Of a stretch of DNA of 64,000 nucleotides, positions 36,906 to 47,600 are shown one piece after another. This DNA is from Lumnitzera littorea (taxonomy: Eukaryota; Streptophyta; Magnoliopsida; Myrtales; Combretaceae): assembly GCA_024138015.1 (NCBI GenBank), contig JAMXBB010000002.1, positions 13,740,118-13,804,117 on the forward strand. Reading direction: 5' to 3'. Each line of letters starts with the position of its first letter. Position 1 is the stretch's first letter. The notes under the pieces were generated by a model. It was not told the DNA's origin, ran no database searches, and saw only the letters and a program-made list of their open reading frames with translations. The translations under genes were made by a program, and so were the position numbers.

Positions 36906-36974
36906 ACTCACTTGACTTGATCATCTTAGTAAAGTCCGATAGCCCTTCAATGTATTCAATCGTCATTTTATCAT

Positions 36975-38673
36975 TCAATTCCTACAGTACGGCCTTCCTC
37001 TCATGCTCTTCTCTTAGGTGGGAAATCTTTCCTAACTGAGTAATCCCCCTTACCAAAGGGCCTGGTTACTCCTGATTTACCATATGGTAGTCAATAGGGT
37101 AGCTTTGTAATTTTCTAGTGCTAACGGTACTTGAAATGTGTACCTCTTCGCTTTTAGAGCCTACTCGCTGGTATAAAACTCAAAAACCTTAGGCTTCTTA
37201 TTTGAACAAATGACATTGACGGTATAATCATAAAAAATCATACCAATCATTGGCTCGTAGTTATGTAGGGGATTATTGTTAACGTTAGGAGTTGGGGCTT
37301 CTTACACTATCCCTTTATCTATCAAATCCTGAATTCTGTTCCTCAGTCTTTAGCATGCATCAGTCGAATGCCCCACTTTCTTATAATGGTATTCGCATTT
37401 TATTATGGGGTCAAAGATTCTCGGCCAATACCGGTCACTAAGAAGTTCGTACTGTATCAATTATCCTTTCGCAACTTCTCAAAAACTTGACTTAAGGGAA
37501 CCAGTATTTTGGTAAACTGTCTAAAAGTCTTATTAGCATGGGGTTGGTCTTTGAATTGTTGTTGAGTTAAAGGAGGATTCGTCCTGAAGGTAGCTTGAGC
37601 ATTTGATCTGGCATTTGAATTTACCACACTGACCATAGGATCCTTAGACTTGTTGCCCAATGGTCTTGGACCAAAAGATGAAGCCGGTGGCCTTCTATCT
37701 GCTGGCTCTTGAAGCTTGCCAGAAGAGACGGCGCTTTCAATCCTACACCCTACTGCTACCACTTTAGCAAAACTGGACAAGGCTTGCTTGATGAGATGGG
37801 AGAAATAAGGCCTTTCTAAGGTGTTAATGAAGGCTGATGTGAGCTCTTTCTCGGTAATAGGAGTAAAGATTCTTGTAGCTAAGGACCTCCACCTTTAAGC
37901 ATACTCTTTGAATGATTCATTATTCTTTTTTCGTAGGGCGACTAAATCCATCATGGTCGGGGCTACTTCTACGTTGAACTTATATTGCTCAAAAAATGCC
38001 CTAGCAAGTTTCTCCCATGTATTTATCTAGTTAAGGTCGAGCTGGGCGTACCAAGTTAAAGCTGGGCGTACCAAGTTAAGGCCAGTCCCGTCAAATTATC
38101 TTCGAACGTCTGTACCATAAGTAAATCATACTGGACATATTTACTTATCTTCTTGACATACAACCTGCTATGAAACTTGGGGCAGCTTGTCTAGTTATAC
38201 TTTTCAAATTCTAGTACCTTAAATTTCTCAGGGTATGCTCCAATGTTATATGTAGAAAACTCGATGATCCCTACCTGTTCAAATCTATCATACCTTGCAA
38301 GTGATTTCATCTTTTCAGCTATCTGTTGCATCAATTTCTTTTCCAGTTCTTTCAAGTTGTCTGTGCTAGGCCCTTGGTCAGCCAGTTTCGGGGCTACATA
38401 TGGGTCAAGTTCGAAGGTCGAGTTGACTTTTGGGTAGACTCCTTCTGACTTAAATGGGTCTTTTGGATATTCATGCTCTGCTTTAAGAGCTTGCATATTC
38501 TTCCCATAACGGGCCTTAGAGCTTTCTTTATTAGCCGGTGTTGTGGCTTACAACAAAGTGGTGAAGCTCATTTGTTCTGCCATCTACTCCATAACCTTTT
38601 CTATGGAATGGAATCTCAGCTCAGATGGATCATTGATCTCGGGTTCTTTGTCATCTCCTTGAGTGGTGGCCAT
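36975..38673 (-). pseudogene. Ogre-like gag (broken)
   Basis: The likely start is ATG at 38673 (MATTQGDDKEPE). The capsid part appears at 38496-38191 (FEQVGIIEFSTYNIGAYPEKFKVLEFEKYN), continuing through LTWYAQLDLN and NVEVAPTMMDLVALRKK. A 20-bp tandem duplication at 38041-38080 shifts the frame. A region rich in Pro/Ser/Arg is open at 37780-37457. A knuckle-like CEYHYKKVGHSTDAC lies near 37405-37360, with His in place of the second Cys, a variant seen in this lineage. Several stops are present. Confidence 0.8.
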
Positions 38674-38977
38674 CCTGGTCTGGGAACGTATTCTAATCGG
38701 ACTTCTCTAAAAAACTTAACGTTTAGGAACTATCTTAAGATTTTACCTGATTGTTGAAAACTTAATAAAAGGTTAGCATATGTACATTTTTCTAGGGAAA
38801 AAAAAGTCATTAAATATATAAATGCAGGATGTGTGGCACACGAAGGCAATGAAAATTAAGAATTGGCAAGAGACCTTTGGTGTGGCAAAAACTAACTAAT
38901 TTTTATTAATTTTTTGCAATTGTAAAGTCTTTACATCACTTATTCTATTCGATAAAGGAATCTTAAAGAAAGAAAAT

Positions 38978-40338
38978 CTAAATTCTAATCTTCTTATGGC
39001 TAGTGAGCTCGTCTTGAGTCTTCTTCCTCTTTTGGATCTTAAGAGCCCCCTCTTCTTTGCCCTTAATCCTTTTCAACTGTGCTTCCAGTGCCTTTATCCT
39101 CTGTTGATACCCTTTATAGCGATTTTCCAGTTCTTGTTTTCTTACACTCACTTTATCTAATTCGGCTTCGACTTGGACTTCTCCTGTCTCCTCGTTGTCT
39201 TCCATATCTTTTAGCTTCTTTAGTTAGCGATAAAGAAGTCCTCTGGTTGTCTGGCTCTTGCCTATTATCCCTTTAGTAGTAAGGGCAACCTCTCTTGTGT
39301 GCCAAAAAGCTCGGATGGTTAGGAGTTTGGCCACTTTATTAGCCACCAACATGTTGGGGTCATGAAAGTCCAATGAGATGACTTTTAATGATGGTTTAGG
39401 GATCATGTATTCAATGAGTCCATTGGCTAGGATGTATCCGACGAAGAGGCTGAAGCTGATTAGGGGTACTGCCTTGAAATCTTCACATCTTCTTATCATT
39501 TCCTTGCTTGCAAACCACCTAGGCATTAACAATAACTCTTCCGTTTTCATATTCTGAAAGTATTGGACCTAATAGCGACTAACTATATCTTCTAGCAGCT
39601 CAATTCTTTCTTCAAAAGACTTGATGAGATCATATTGCTGGGTAAACTCATCTCAATAGAAATCGAGTCAGTAACTTCTTATGTGGCTGATGAACCAGAC
39701 TATAAGTAGGCCTATATTAGTTTTCAAATCTTCTCGTTTCTTCTTTTTGAGATGATTCAGTGACTGGATTTGCTTGGCCAGGAGGGCCGAAACATATGAT
39801 TTCCCTTCAAAAAATTGGGTTACCATTTCTACAATTCTGAAGTGGACTTGGCGTCTATCATCAGGGAACAAGATAGTATTGAAGACCACTAATATAAAAG
39901 CGTTGACTCAGTACTAGTGCTATGCTTCCAAGTTTACACAAAAAACCTCTCGTTTAGCACTCTATTTATCTCAATTTTTCTGACTCCTAACAATTTGTTA
40001 AAGATCTTTGGTACTGTAGCTTCTAAGTCCAGAACGTAGACCTCATCTATGATAGTAGGGCCCTACAACAATTAAGAGTATTCTTTTAAGGTTGGGCTTA
40101 GCTGATGTGGGCCCAAACAGAAACTGACGGACTTAGGCTCCCATAGGTAAACTAAGGCCCGCACTAAAGTGATGTTTATAGGGATATTCTGCAGAGAGAG
40201 AATAGGCCCAATCTTGTTCTTGATAAACTCTTACTTATCTATGCCAAAGAGTCGGAACTACATCTGAAGTAGTCTCTGAGGCTAATGTAGTGGGTGGACA
40301 TGAATTTCTTCAAAAGGCTCTTGACTCGATCTAGCCAT
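38978..40338 (-). pseudogene. Ogre-like ORF1, extra ORF upstream of gag (broken)
   Basis: The candidate start is ATG at 40338 (MARSSQEPFEE). The surviving pieces 39889-39668, 39550-39224 and 39205-38978 all lie in one frame. Landmarks are 'PHQLSPTLKEYS' near 40090, 'FWHTREVALTTKG' near 39300, and a C-terminal Glu/Lys-rich coiled coil (39200-39000, KQELENRYKGYQQRIKALEAQL). Ogre elements are distinguished by such an ORF1 of unknown function, related to plant proteins of the mobile-domain type. I cannot assign a biochemical role. Confidence 0.75.
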
Positions 40339-40934
40339 GCAAAAAAAAAAAATCAAAATTACAATTACAACCTATTCTAAACTTTACACAAAATCATTAC
40401 AAATTATTTACAAGGAAATATTACAACTATATCTTCACAACTGCCCTTATTGGTTTAGGTTTGCTACATCATGAGTTCTTATGATTTTTTTGAAAAAAGT
40501 TTTTGTGTAATGAAAAGGGTGAGTTCTGCAAGTCCTCAAGTTCTGCAACCACTGCGTTTTTTTCAATGCAAAGGTTCTGTGGTTATATCTGAACTTAAGC
40601 AGGGTAGCCTGATCGGCCTCGAAAGGTGGTTGCAACATAACATCTGAAGCTTATACAATGGCCCCTCTCTTAAGGTCCTAAGATGGTCTGGTTTTGACTG
40701 TATCTACCATACATTTATGATGTAAAAAATAAAATAAAATAAAACACACCTCTAAAATTACCCCCCTAAATTATTGTAACAACAAAGAAAATGTTAGTAA
40801 ACAAAGAAATAAAATAAATAAATGAATAAAATAATAGACCTAAGTGCTTTTTTTTTCTTATTTTTTATTTTTGATCTTTTTATTTTTTTTAAATAATCGT
40901 ATTTCTAGTAAATTCTAATGGCTAACCCTTTAGG

Positions 40935-40957
40935 CATTCATAGTGGAGTTGTTAAAC
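40935..40957 (-). other. degraded primer binding site of the Ogre-like element
   Basis: Directly inside the 5' LTR the - strand reads tttaacaactccactatgaatg. It resembles the TGGCGACTCCACTGGGGA-type primer site used by Tat/Ogre elements (tRNA-Arg), with several G positions changed to A. The match is partial and the reference motif is from memory. Confidence 0.5.
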
Positions 40958-43574
40958 TATCGAGCCTAAATTTTTTATTTTTTAATTTTAATTTAATTTT
41001 TCATTTTCCAATTAATATTAAACCCTAACCTATTTCATATTAACCCTCGACTAAAAAAATTAGGAAAATTTCAACTTTTTTTTATTTAGAAAAAAATTTT
41101 TTTAGAGTTGCCACCCAACCAAAGTCAGGAAAAAAGAAAAGAAATCGTAATCAATTAGGTAGATTAACTATCATTTAGCCACCGGTTTTTTATTTTAATT
41201 TAAATGAAAAAAAAAAACAAGAGGATTCCGAATTCAAAGGCTAACATATTAAACCCAAACGAATACTACTATCTATTTTCTGAAATTAGGAGTATTTTCA
41301 AATTATAAAATTTTTAAGAAAAAAAAATTAAAAAAAAAAAGAACTTAAGTTTCTACATATTTTATCGTCGCCCCGAAAGTACATACGTATCCGCTAGTCA
41401 GGATTAAACGATCATAGTTCTTTTTGAAAAACTTTAGTGAATTGATTTATTTTAATTTTGAAAACCAACCGGATTTACGTATTTAATTGATTCGGTTTAT
41501 TCAAAAAAAAATCTGAAGGGTGTCCTAACTTGTGAGTAATCAAATGACTTTCTAAGATACTATAATCTTTTTATAAAAATTTTTTTTTCTATTAATTTTT
41601 ATTTCTAAAAAATAATTTTCTATATGAGGATTTCTAAAAAAAAAAAACTAATCCTAAGAAAAAATCCTAAGCTATATATATATATATACACATTATTACT
41701 ACTAAACACGTATCCACCTCAATAAATTAGTGATATCATGTAATATACTCTATTTTATAAAAATCAATACTAATAAATCTCCTAAACTTATATGTTTATA
41801 TATTATATCACTAATAGATAATATAATAAGGTATATATATAATAAAAAACCAATCTTAATATTCTCTTGTCTCGTATCTATATATCCCTATATTTATATT
41901 ATTACTTATTAAATAAACTTTCACTTAAATCATCATAATATACCTAATCCATATTAAATCTAATACTAAAAGAAGTATCATAGACTATTATATATAAACT
42001 ATATTAAATTACTTGAAGTTCTAATAAAATGACAATATAATATAATATAATCAAATAAATAAAAATTTGATAGAGAACAAACATGCCGAACTTGTTTGTT
42101 AGAATAATATTTGTCGGACTTGCTATTCGCGAATAGAGCGTTCGCGCTGACAGTGTGAAGCTCGGATGCTATGGACGTACGTAGAATCGCTTTAACCGAG
42201 TAAAGGCTAAAACTGGTCACGTCTTCATTGTACAGTGCGCTATTTGTTGGATTCATGTCTTTAGGCGTTGTGGCTGTCTTGGAGTCGTTGGTCGCAATGC
42301 TTGCTGTTGGTGGTGTGCGTAGGATTTTGCAATGGACACGAGCAGTAAGATGTCAAGGTGTCATGATCATGTTGGAGGCACGGACGAGTTCATTGCTATT
42401 CAGTTGGTTGGTGGAGTACAGTAGGCGTTGCATACGATTTAGTGTGTATGAGCGTGTATGGAGTCAAGCAGTGGAGTTCGTTGGTGAAGGCGTTGAGGCT
42501 TGACTTGGTCGTACGGTTGGCAAGCAACAATGAACGTGATCTGCAATAAAGTTGTGCTGTTGTGGATGCGAAGTGATAGGCCGTGGCTGTTCGTGGATGG
42601 AGAACTATTTCATGAAAGTGATTCCAGTGTGTAGGAGTACAGGTCGCTAATCGAAGTAACGTTTGGATCAGAATGGCTTGATCTTGTCCACCTGGAATTG
42701 CTGCTAGCGATGGTTCGTACTGTAGCAGTTGGAGTTGACTTAGATCATATGGCTAATGAATTGCGGTTCTCTAGTCAGTGCAGTAACTAATCAGTGACAT
42801 ATGCGGTTGGGAAGTTAATTCCGTGTGAGCGTGGATGGTGGAGTTGTATGTCTGACCGCACGCCGTTGCTTAATGTATGTTTTGGAATTGTGTGAAATTT
42901 TGTTTAATTTTACACAGTGGATGGACAAAAGGGTCTTTTCCTTTCTTTTTAGGCGTGTATGTGTGTGTATTACCATGAAGGATCGGGGTAGGTTGAAGCT
43001 GAAAAAACTCCTATTTCTTTTTGGCGTGTGTGTACTTATAAACCCAAATCAAATCGTATTGAATCGTATTTATTGTATTCGGTTTGATAAAAATTAAACT
43101 AAATCTGAATTATTTAATAATTCAAATCCAAACGAGAAAGATTTGATTAGATGTAATGTCGATTGTTCAACTTGCTTTTTTTATAAAAGATAAAAAAATA
43201 AAAGATACATAAGTATCTAGCGATATTCGAACCTATGACCTCAAATCAACTTTATATCAAATACTTCAATATTTATTTGTTAAACCATTAGCTTATGCTT
43301 TGATTTTTAATGCAATTAAATTGTACTTAAACTATGCAACTCCCTAAAATATTTATTTGAACTAAGCTAAAACTAAAACTATTTGTCTCTAAAATAACTT
43401 ACTTCCTAAAAAGTTTAAAAAATCTTAATAATTTTTTTCTTCTTTCATTTTTTTGTATTTTCATCATTTTTATAATTTTTTATTTTTATTATTTTTTAAG
43501 TTAAGACCCCATTTTAAAAAACAAAAACAAAAACTATTACTATAACTACTAGAAACAAAAGTCGAGTATCTATA
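40958..43574 (-). repeat. 5' LTR of the Ogre-like element
   Basis: It aligns end to end with the left LTR (tatcgagcctaaa ... cgagtatctata), length 2617 bp. Similarity is clear but uneven. Some 90-bp stretches differ at about 6% and others near 15% by eye, implying an old insertion and methylation-driven change. Open frames at 41730-41912, 42228-42503 and 42825-43097 correspond to frames in the other LTR but differ by many amino-acid changes, so they are not genes. Confidence 0.93.
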
Positions 43575-44067
43575 CTTGTAAAAGAAAGGGTAGTAATTTA
43601 GATGAATTATTTAGCTAGGTTTGTTGTTTGTAATACGTGTTATCAATTATTGTACTAAGTCCATAGTAAAAGTTATCGACCACAAACAGTGACCTGTGTT
43701 GTCATTTGTATCTCAAAATTCCTATATAAGGCATTAGGTTGTATTGTGAAGGGCAGAACATTGCCGAGTAATATAACACCTGTTGTTATAATCCATATGG
43801 CTTTCTAATACCTTTCTCTTTCTCTCCCAAACCTTTAAAAAGAAATTGCTAGGCATCCTGATCTATTTTCTAAGATTCAAAGTATACTCTATACTTGCCT
43901 CATATGAGGAACTTGTATATCGGAAATGAATCATATGGATACACAAAGAACGTAGATAGTATCTGAATTGCTTTAAGCCAAAAGATATGTTCTTGTAAGT
44001 CACCATCCAAGCTCAGAAGAAGCATTTAAGCGCAATTTAAACTATTGGTGAGGCTTAAAGTAGTTTA
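43575..44067 (+). promoter_or_regulatory. right-hand virus segment: candidate caulimovirid promoter and leader
   Basis: TATATAA at 43723-43729 lies in 'cctatataaggcattagg', the pararetroviral promoter style. It is followed by about 340 bp of non-coding, leader-like sequence that runs into the 36-bp segment shared with the left end. It lies immediately after the retrotransposon's target-site duplication, so it continues the sequence interrupted at 27143. No open frame is present. Viral identity is inferred from context and the shared end. Confidence 0.6.
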
Positions 44068-44104
44068 AATGCTATTAAGTGTTCTTCTCATTCATGTGTA
44101 AAGT

Positions 44105-44664
44105 ACAACCCCTTGATAATTTATGCAACATAAGGGTAAGGTTTTCATTAGTGATATTATGGTAATATTTCAAATATTCTTCCTATCATTATGTTTTTCT
44201 ATGTTGTTGTACTCATGAATTTAATAGATTTGTTGCCTATTGTTGGCTAGGATAAATGCTAATTATTGTCGCATTTTGTAGAGGAGGAGGAGTCATAAAT
44301 CGTTTGTTATATTTTTGAGATTCAACTATATCCTTTAGCTCTATTGAAGAAGGAAAATTAGAAGAGGAAGATGGAAAACCCATTGATAATTTACACTAGA
44401 TGAGGACAAGGTACAGATAATTGATGTTATGATAACATTTATTTCAAATATTAATCTTCTTATTATTGTTACTATTTCTTTTTTATGTTGTTGTACCTAT
44501 GAATTTAATGGATTTCTTGGTTGCTATTAGCTAGGATAAAGGCCAATCGCTATTACATTTTAACAGGGAGTTATGAATTGTTTGTTTTACTTCTGAGATA
44601 CAAATGTATTTTTTTAGTTTTGTTGAAAAAGGAAAATAAGAGGAGGAAGAAGAAAGAAACAGCA
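44105..44664. repeat. diverged tandem duplication, two units of about 280 bp
   Basis: Unit 1 (44105-44384) and unit 2 (44385-44664) share landmarks: ccttgataattta / cattgataattta; tttctatgttgttgta / ttttatgttgttgta; ctaggataaatgc / ctaggataaaggc; and a closing GA-rich stretch. It starts within a few bases of the virus end. Whether it is host or viral is unknown. Confidence 0.7.
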
Positions 44665-47600
44665 AGATCAGTACAACCATTGAAAATAAACAAGACAAGA
44701 CTAAATATAAAGAACTTATCCAAACAATAATATATAATTGATAGCTTGGTATTGTACTATGTTTGCTTCAACAACATGATTAGACAAAATCAAGCATCAA
44801 CAACTTAGTGGTTTTGCTTTTTTTAGTTTATAAAAGAAAATTATATTTAGTTAAACTATACTCAAAATCATGTATAACTTTAAAAGAAAAGATGTGTTGT
44901 TTACTCTTTTTCAAAGACTATTCTTGACTCTTTTGGTTCTTTTTATTTTGTTGAAGTGTTTTTTTTTTTTTAAATATTACCATGATGTTTTGGGTTGCAT
45001 CCATTTTTTTGCTTTTTTGGATTTCAAGCTTTTCCTCCCTTTTCTCCCCTTCATATTTTGCTTAAATATGTTATTTAATAGTATGCAATTTTTATTGCCA
45101 TAGATATGTTCTTAATTGGATAAGTATTGGAACATAAAGAATTTGTTGAGAGCAACGTTTGATCTAAGTGAATGTGATTTATCTGTATTCATTAACAAAA
45201 AAAAAAGGTAGATTTTAGAAGAAGTTTTTATTTGAGAAATTTGTTTAATGATGTTCCTTTAAGGCTTTTTTTTTTCTTTTTTTTTCTTTTTTTAAGGGGG
45301 GTAGTGGGGTAAGAATTCATGATGCGTTATTGTTGTATTTAAAAAGACGTTCAGGTTAAAATTTTTGCACTTTCTTAATAAGAAAAAAAAAAAAAAATCA
45401 TTTGTAATGACAAAGAAGACGTAGTGCATCTTAATGAGAAGAATATAAAATTAACATATATTTGCATAACTTGGAGATGGCATAATGGCATAGTTGGACT
45501 AATAAAGTTCCTATTTTCCTTGAATTATTGGACAGGGATATTAAGTTTTTAGAATATTTGAAATATTTGCTCTTTTTACATGTTATTATAATAAGAATAT
45601 TCTATATTATATTCCTTTTCCCATTAGTCTAGGATATACATAGGAGTTTGTATTTGCATGTTTGTGTGATTGATTTTGGTTATACTAACCTTCTCTTCTA
45701 AAATTGCAATTGGACGAACATTGCATTGTATTTTGCAATGTTTTCCGATTGATATGTAAACTTGTGTTAATTCCATAGTGCCATTAAATTAAAAAAACAA
45801 AAAGTTTGATAATATCTTGTAATTATGTTGTTTTGAGTTACTGGTAGTGTTTAATGATTCGTAAATATTGTAACTAAATACGTTTTTAAAATAGGTTAAT
45901 AGAAAAAAGCCTTAAGTATGATATGGAAGATCCATAGCATGAGTTAATTTTGTAAGCAAATTGAAGAACAACTTTAAATTGAGTTGCTGAGAAAGGTTAT
46001 TTTTCTTGATTGCTTTTTATGCGTCAAACTGTAAAAGATTATTTCAACTTAATTATGTAATATAGAATAAGATAACAAATTATTTGTATTTTACATGAAA
46101 GTAACTTTTAATTTTGTTTTATTAATTATTGTTAGCAGGGCAATATATACTCAATATTTAATTATTGATGTCTGTTGGTAGACGATATTTATATATATAA
46201 TATTAAAGTTAATGAATTTTTGTGTACATTTCATGTTTATATCTTGTCATTTTGTTATTATTGAACCTTTTTTTTCCAAAAAATATTTCTTTTTTTTTTT
46301 TTAACTTCGCCCTTTTCATTAAAGCATTAAAAGAAAAGATTCAAAAATGATATGATTCAACCTCAAACCCATTTGAATGTAGGGGAGGGGTGGGAAGGAT
46401 TTCTTAAACCACATGCAAGGACTGATTTATTGGCCATAAAACAAAAGCAGTTGTCTTTTTTCTTTAATGCTATAATATCTTCCTTTTATGAGTTGCTTAG
46501 TTCTTTCAAAAGTTTTATCTTAGTATTTTAGAATTCCATTTATCATGGTTGTTCATTAAGGAAGGAATATCAACTGGTGTATTTTCTTTTTTCTTTTTTG
46601 GCCAAGTAATAATTTATCTAGATAACAATTTAATTATTATCATAATTCTTACGTTTTAAATGAAAATCATGGCTAAATTTTCTTTCTATTTATTCTTTGT
46701 CTATGAGCAATTCTAATTGTTATTGCATCTTATAATCTGACTTACCATAGATGACGACCTTATAGTATTCAATCCACAATCATATCTACACTTATTTATT
46801 TCACTATGCTTAGGCTTCTTAATTATCCATGTGACATGAATTACAACACACAAGGTTAACCTAAGACTTAAAAATTAATCCTTTTCAGATCACAAAAAAC
46901 CTTCTTCAGCAAATTTTGAAGACATCATATATCTCCATATACTTCTTCAACATATTTCCAACAATTCAAAAATATTGGGATAATAACCAATCTCCTTCAA
47001 TAGACTTGGAAGACTTCAAATATCTCCACATACTTCTTCAGGATATTTCTAAGGATTTAAAAATCTAAACATCCTTTCCTATATTTTACATTTTCTACTT
47101 ATTCGTTGTTTTGTAAGGAAATGGGACTTCTTTAAATAAGTAGCTTAACTGTAAATAACATAATTTTATGTATTTTAACAAAAACATTGTTAAAATTACT
47201 TTATATTTCTTATTCTATTATTTGCAAATTTTGAAGGTATTACTACTGTTCTTTTTTTCTTTTATTCTATAGAATTCAAAACCATTTATGCATTTTTTAA
47301 TTGCTACTCTATTTTACTATGCATAATATAAATTTGCTTTGTAGATTAGCCTAAATTTTGGTTAGGACTTTGCTCTTTGCTACTACCAAGGTCTTCCTTG
47401 CCATTCAAGCATTACATTTTCATTAATTTAACTAGATAACAATTTTAATTATTATGACAATTCTTACGTATTATTCCCCCTAATTTAACTAAATTTTCTT
47501 TCTATTTATTCTATTGTCTATGAGTAGTTTTAATTGTTATTACATCTTACACTCGATTGACTTGCCATAGATAATGACCTTACGATATTCAATCCATAAT

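Larger units (their letters stand above)
27144..43574 (-). mobile_element. Ogre/Tat-type Ty3/gypsy retrotransposon, nested in the endogenous virus
   Basis: The element is transcribed leftward. Its order on the - strand is 5' LTR (43574-40958), primer site, ORF1, gag, protease, predicted intron, RT, RNase H, integrase, 3' UTR minisatellite, PPT, 3' LTR (30136-27144). The extra ORF before gag, the intron between protease and RT, the very long LTRs and the minisatellite-bearing 3' UTR are together characteristic of Ogre elements in the Tat lineage. The 5-bp flanks are CTTAT (27139-27143) and CTTGT (43575-43579), a target-site duplication with one transition. Stops are numerous and many changes are C-to-T or G-to-A type, as expected for a long-methylated copy. 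Confidence 0.92.
20388..44103 (+). mobile_element. endogenous caulimovirid (petuvirus/florendovirus-like), split by a gypsy element
   Basis: The two virus-derived parts are 20388-27143 and 43575-44103; the interval between is a later retrotransposon insertion. The left part has a tRNA-Met primer site then, in order, movement protein, coiled-coil/capsid region with a CCHC knuckle, aspartic protease, RT and RNase H. This order in one long coding unit is that of petuvirus-type pararetroviruses. The right part has a promoter-like TATA box and leader. A 36-bp sequence is present at both ends (20388-20423 and 44068-44103, one mismatch), consistent with a circular genome opened in its leader. The parts total about 7.24 kb, close to the roughly 7.2 kb of petuvirus genomes. 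Many stops and several shifts make it non-functional. Confidence 0.82.
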
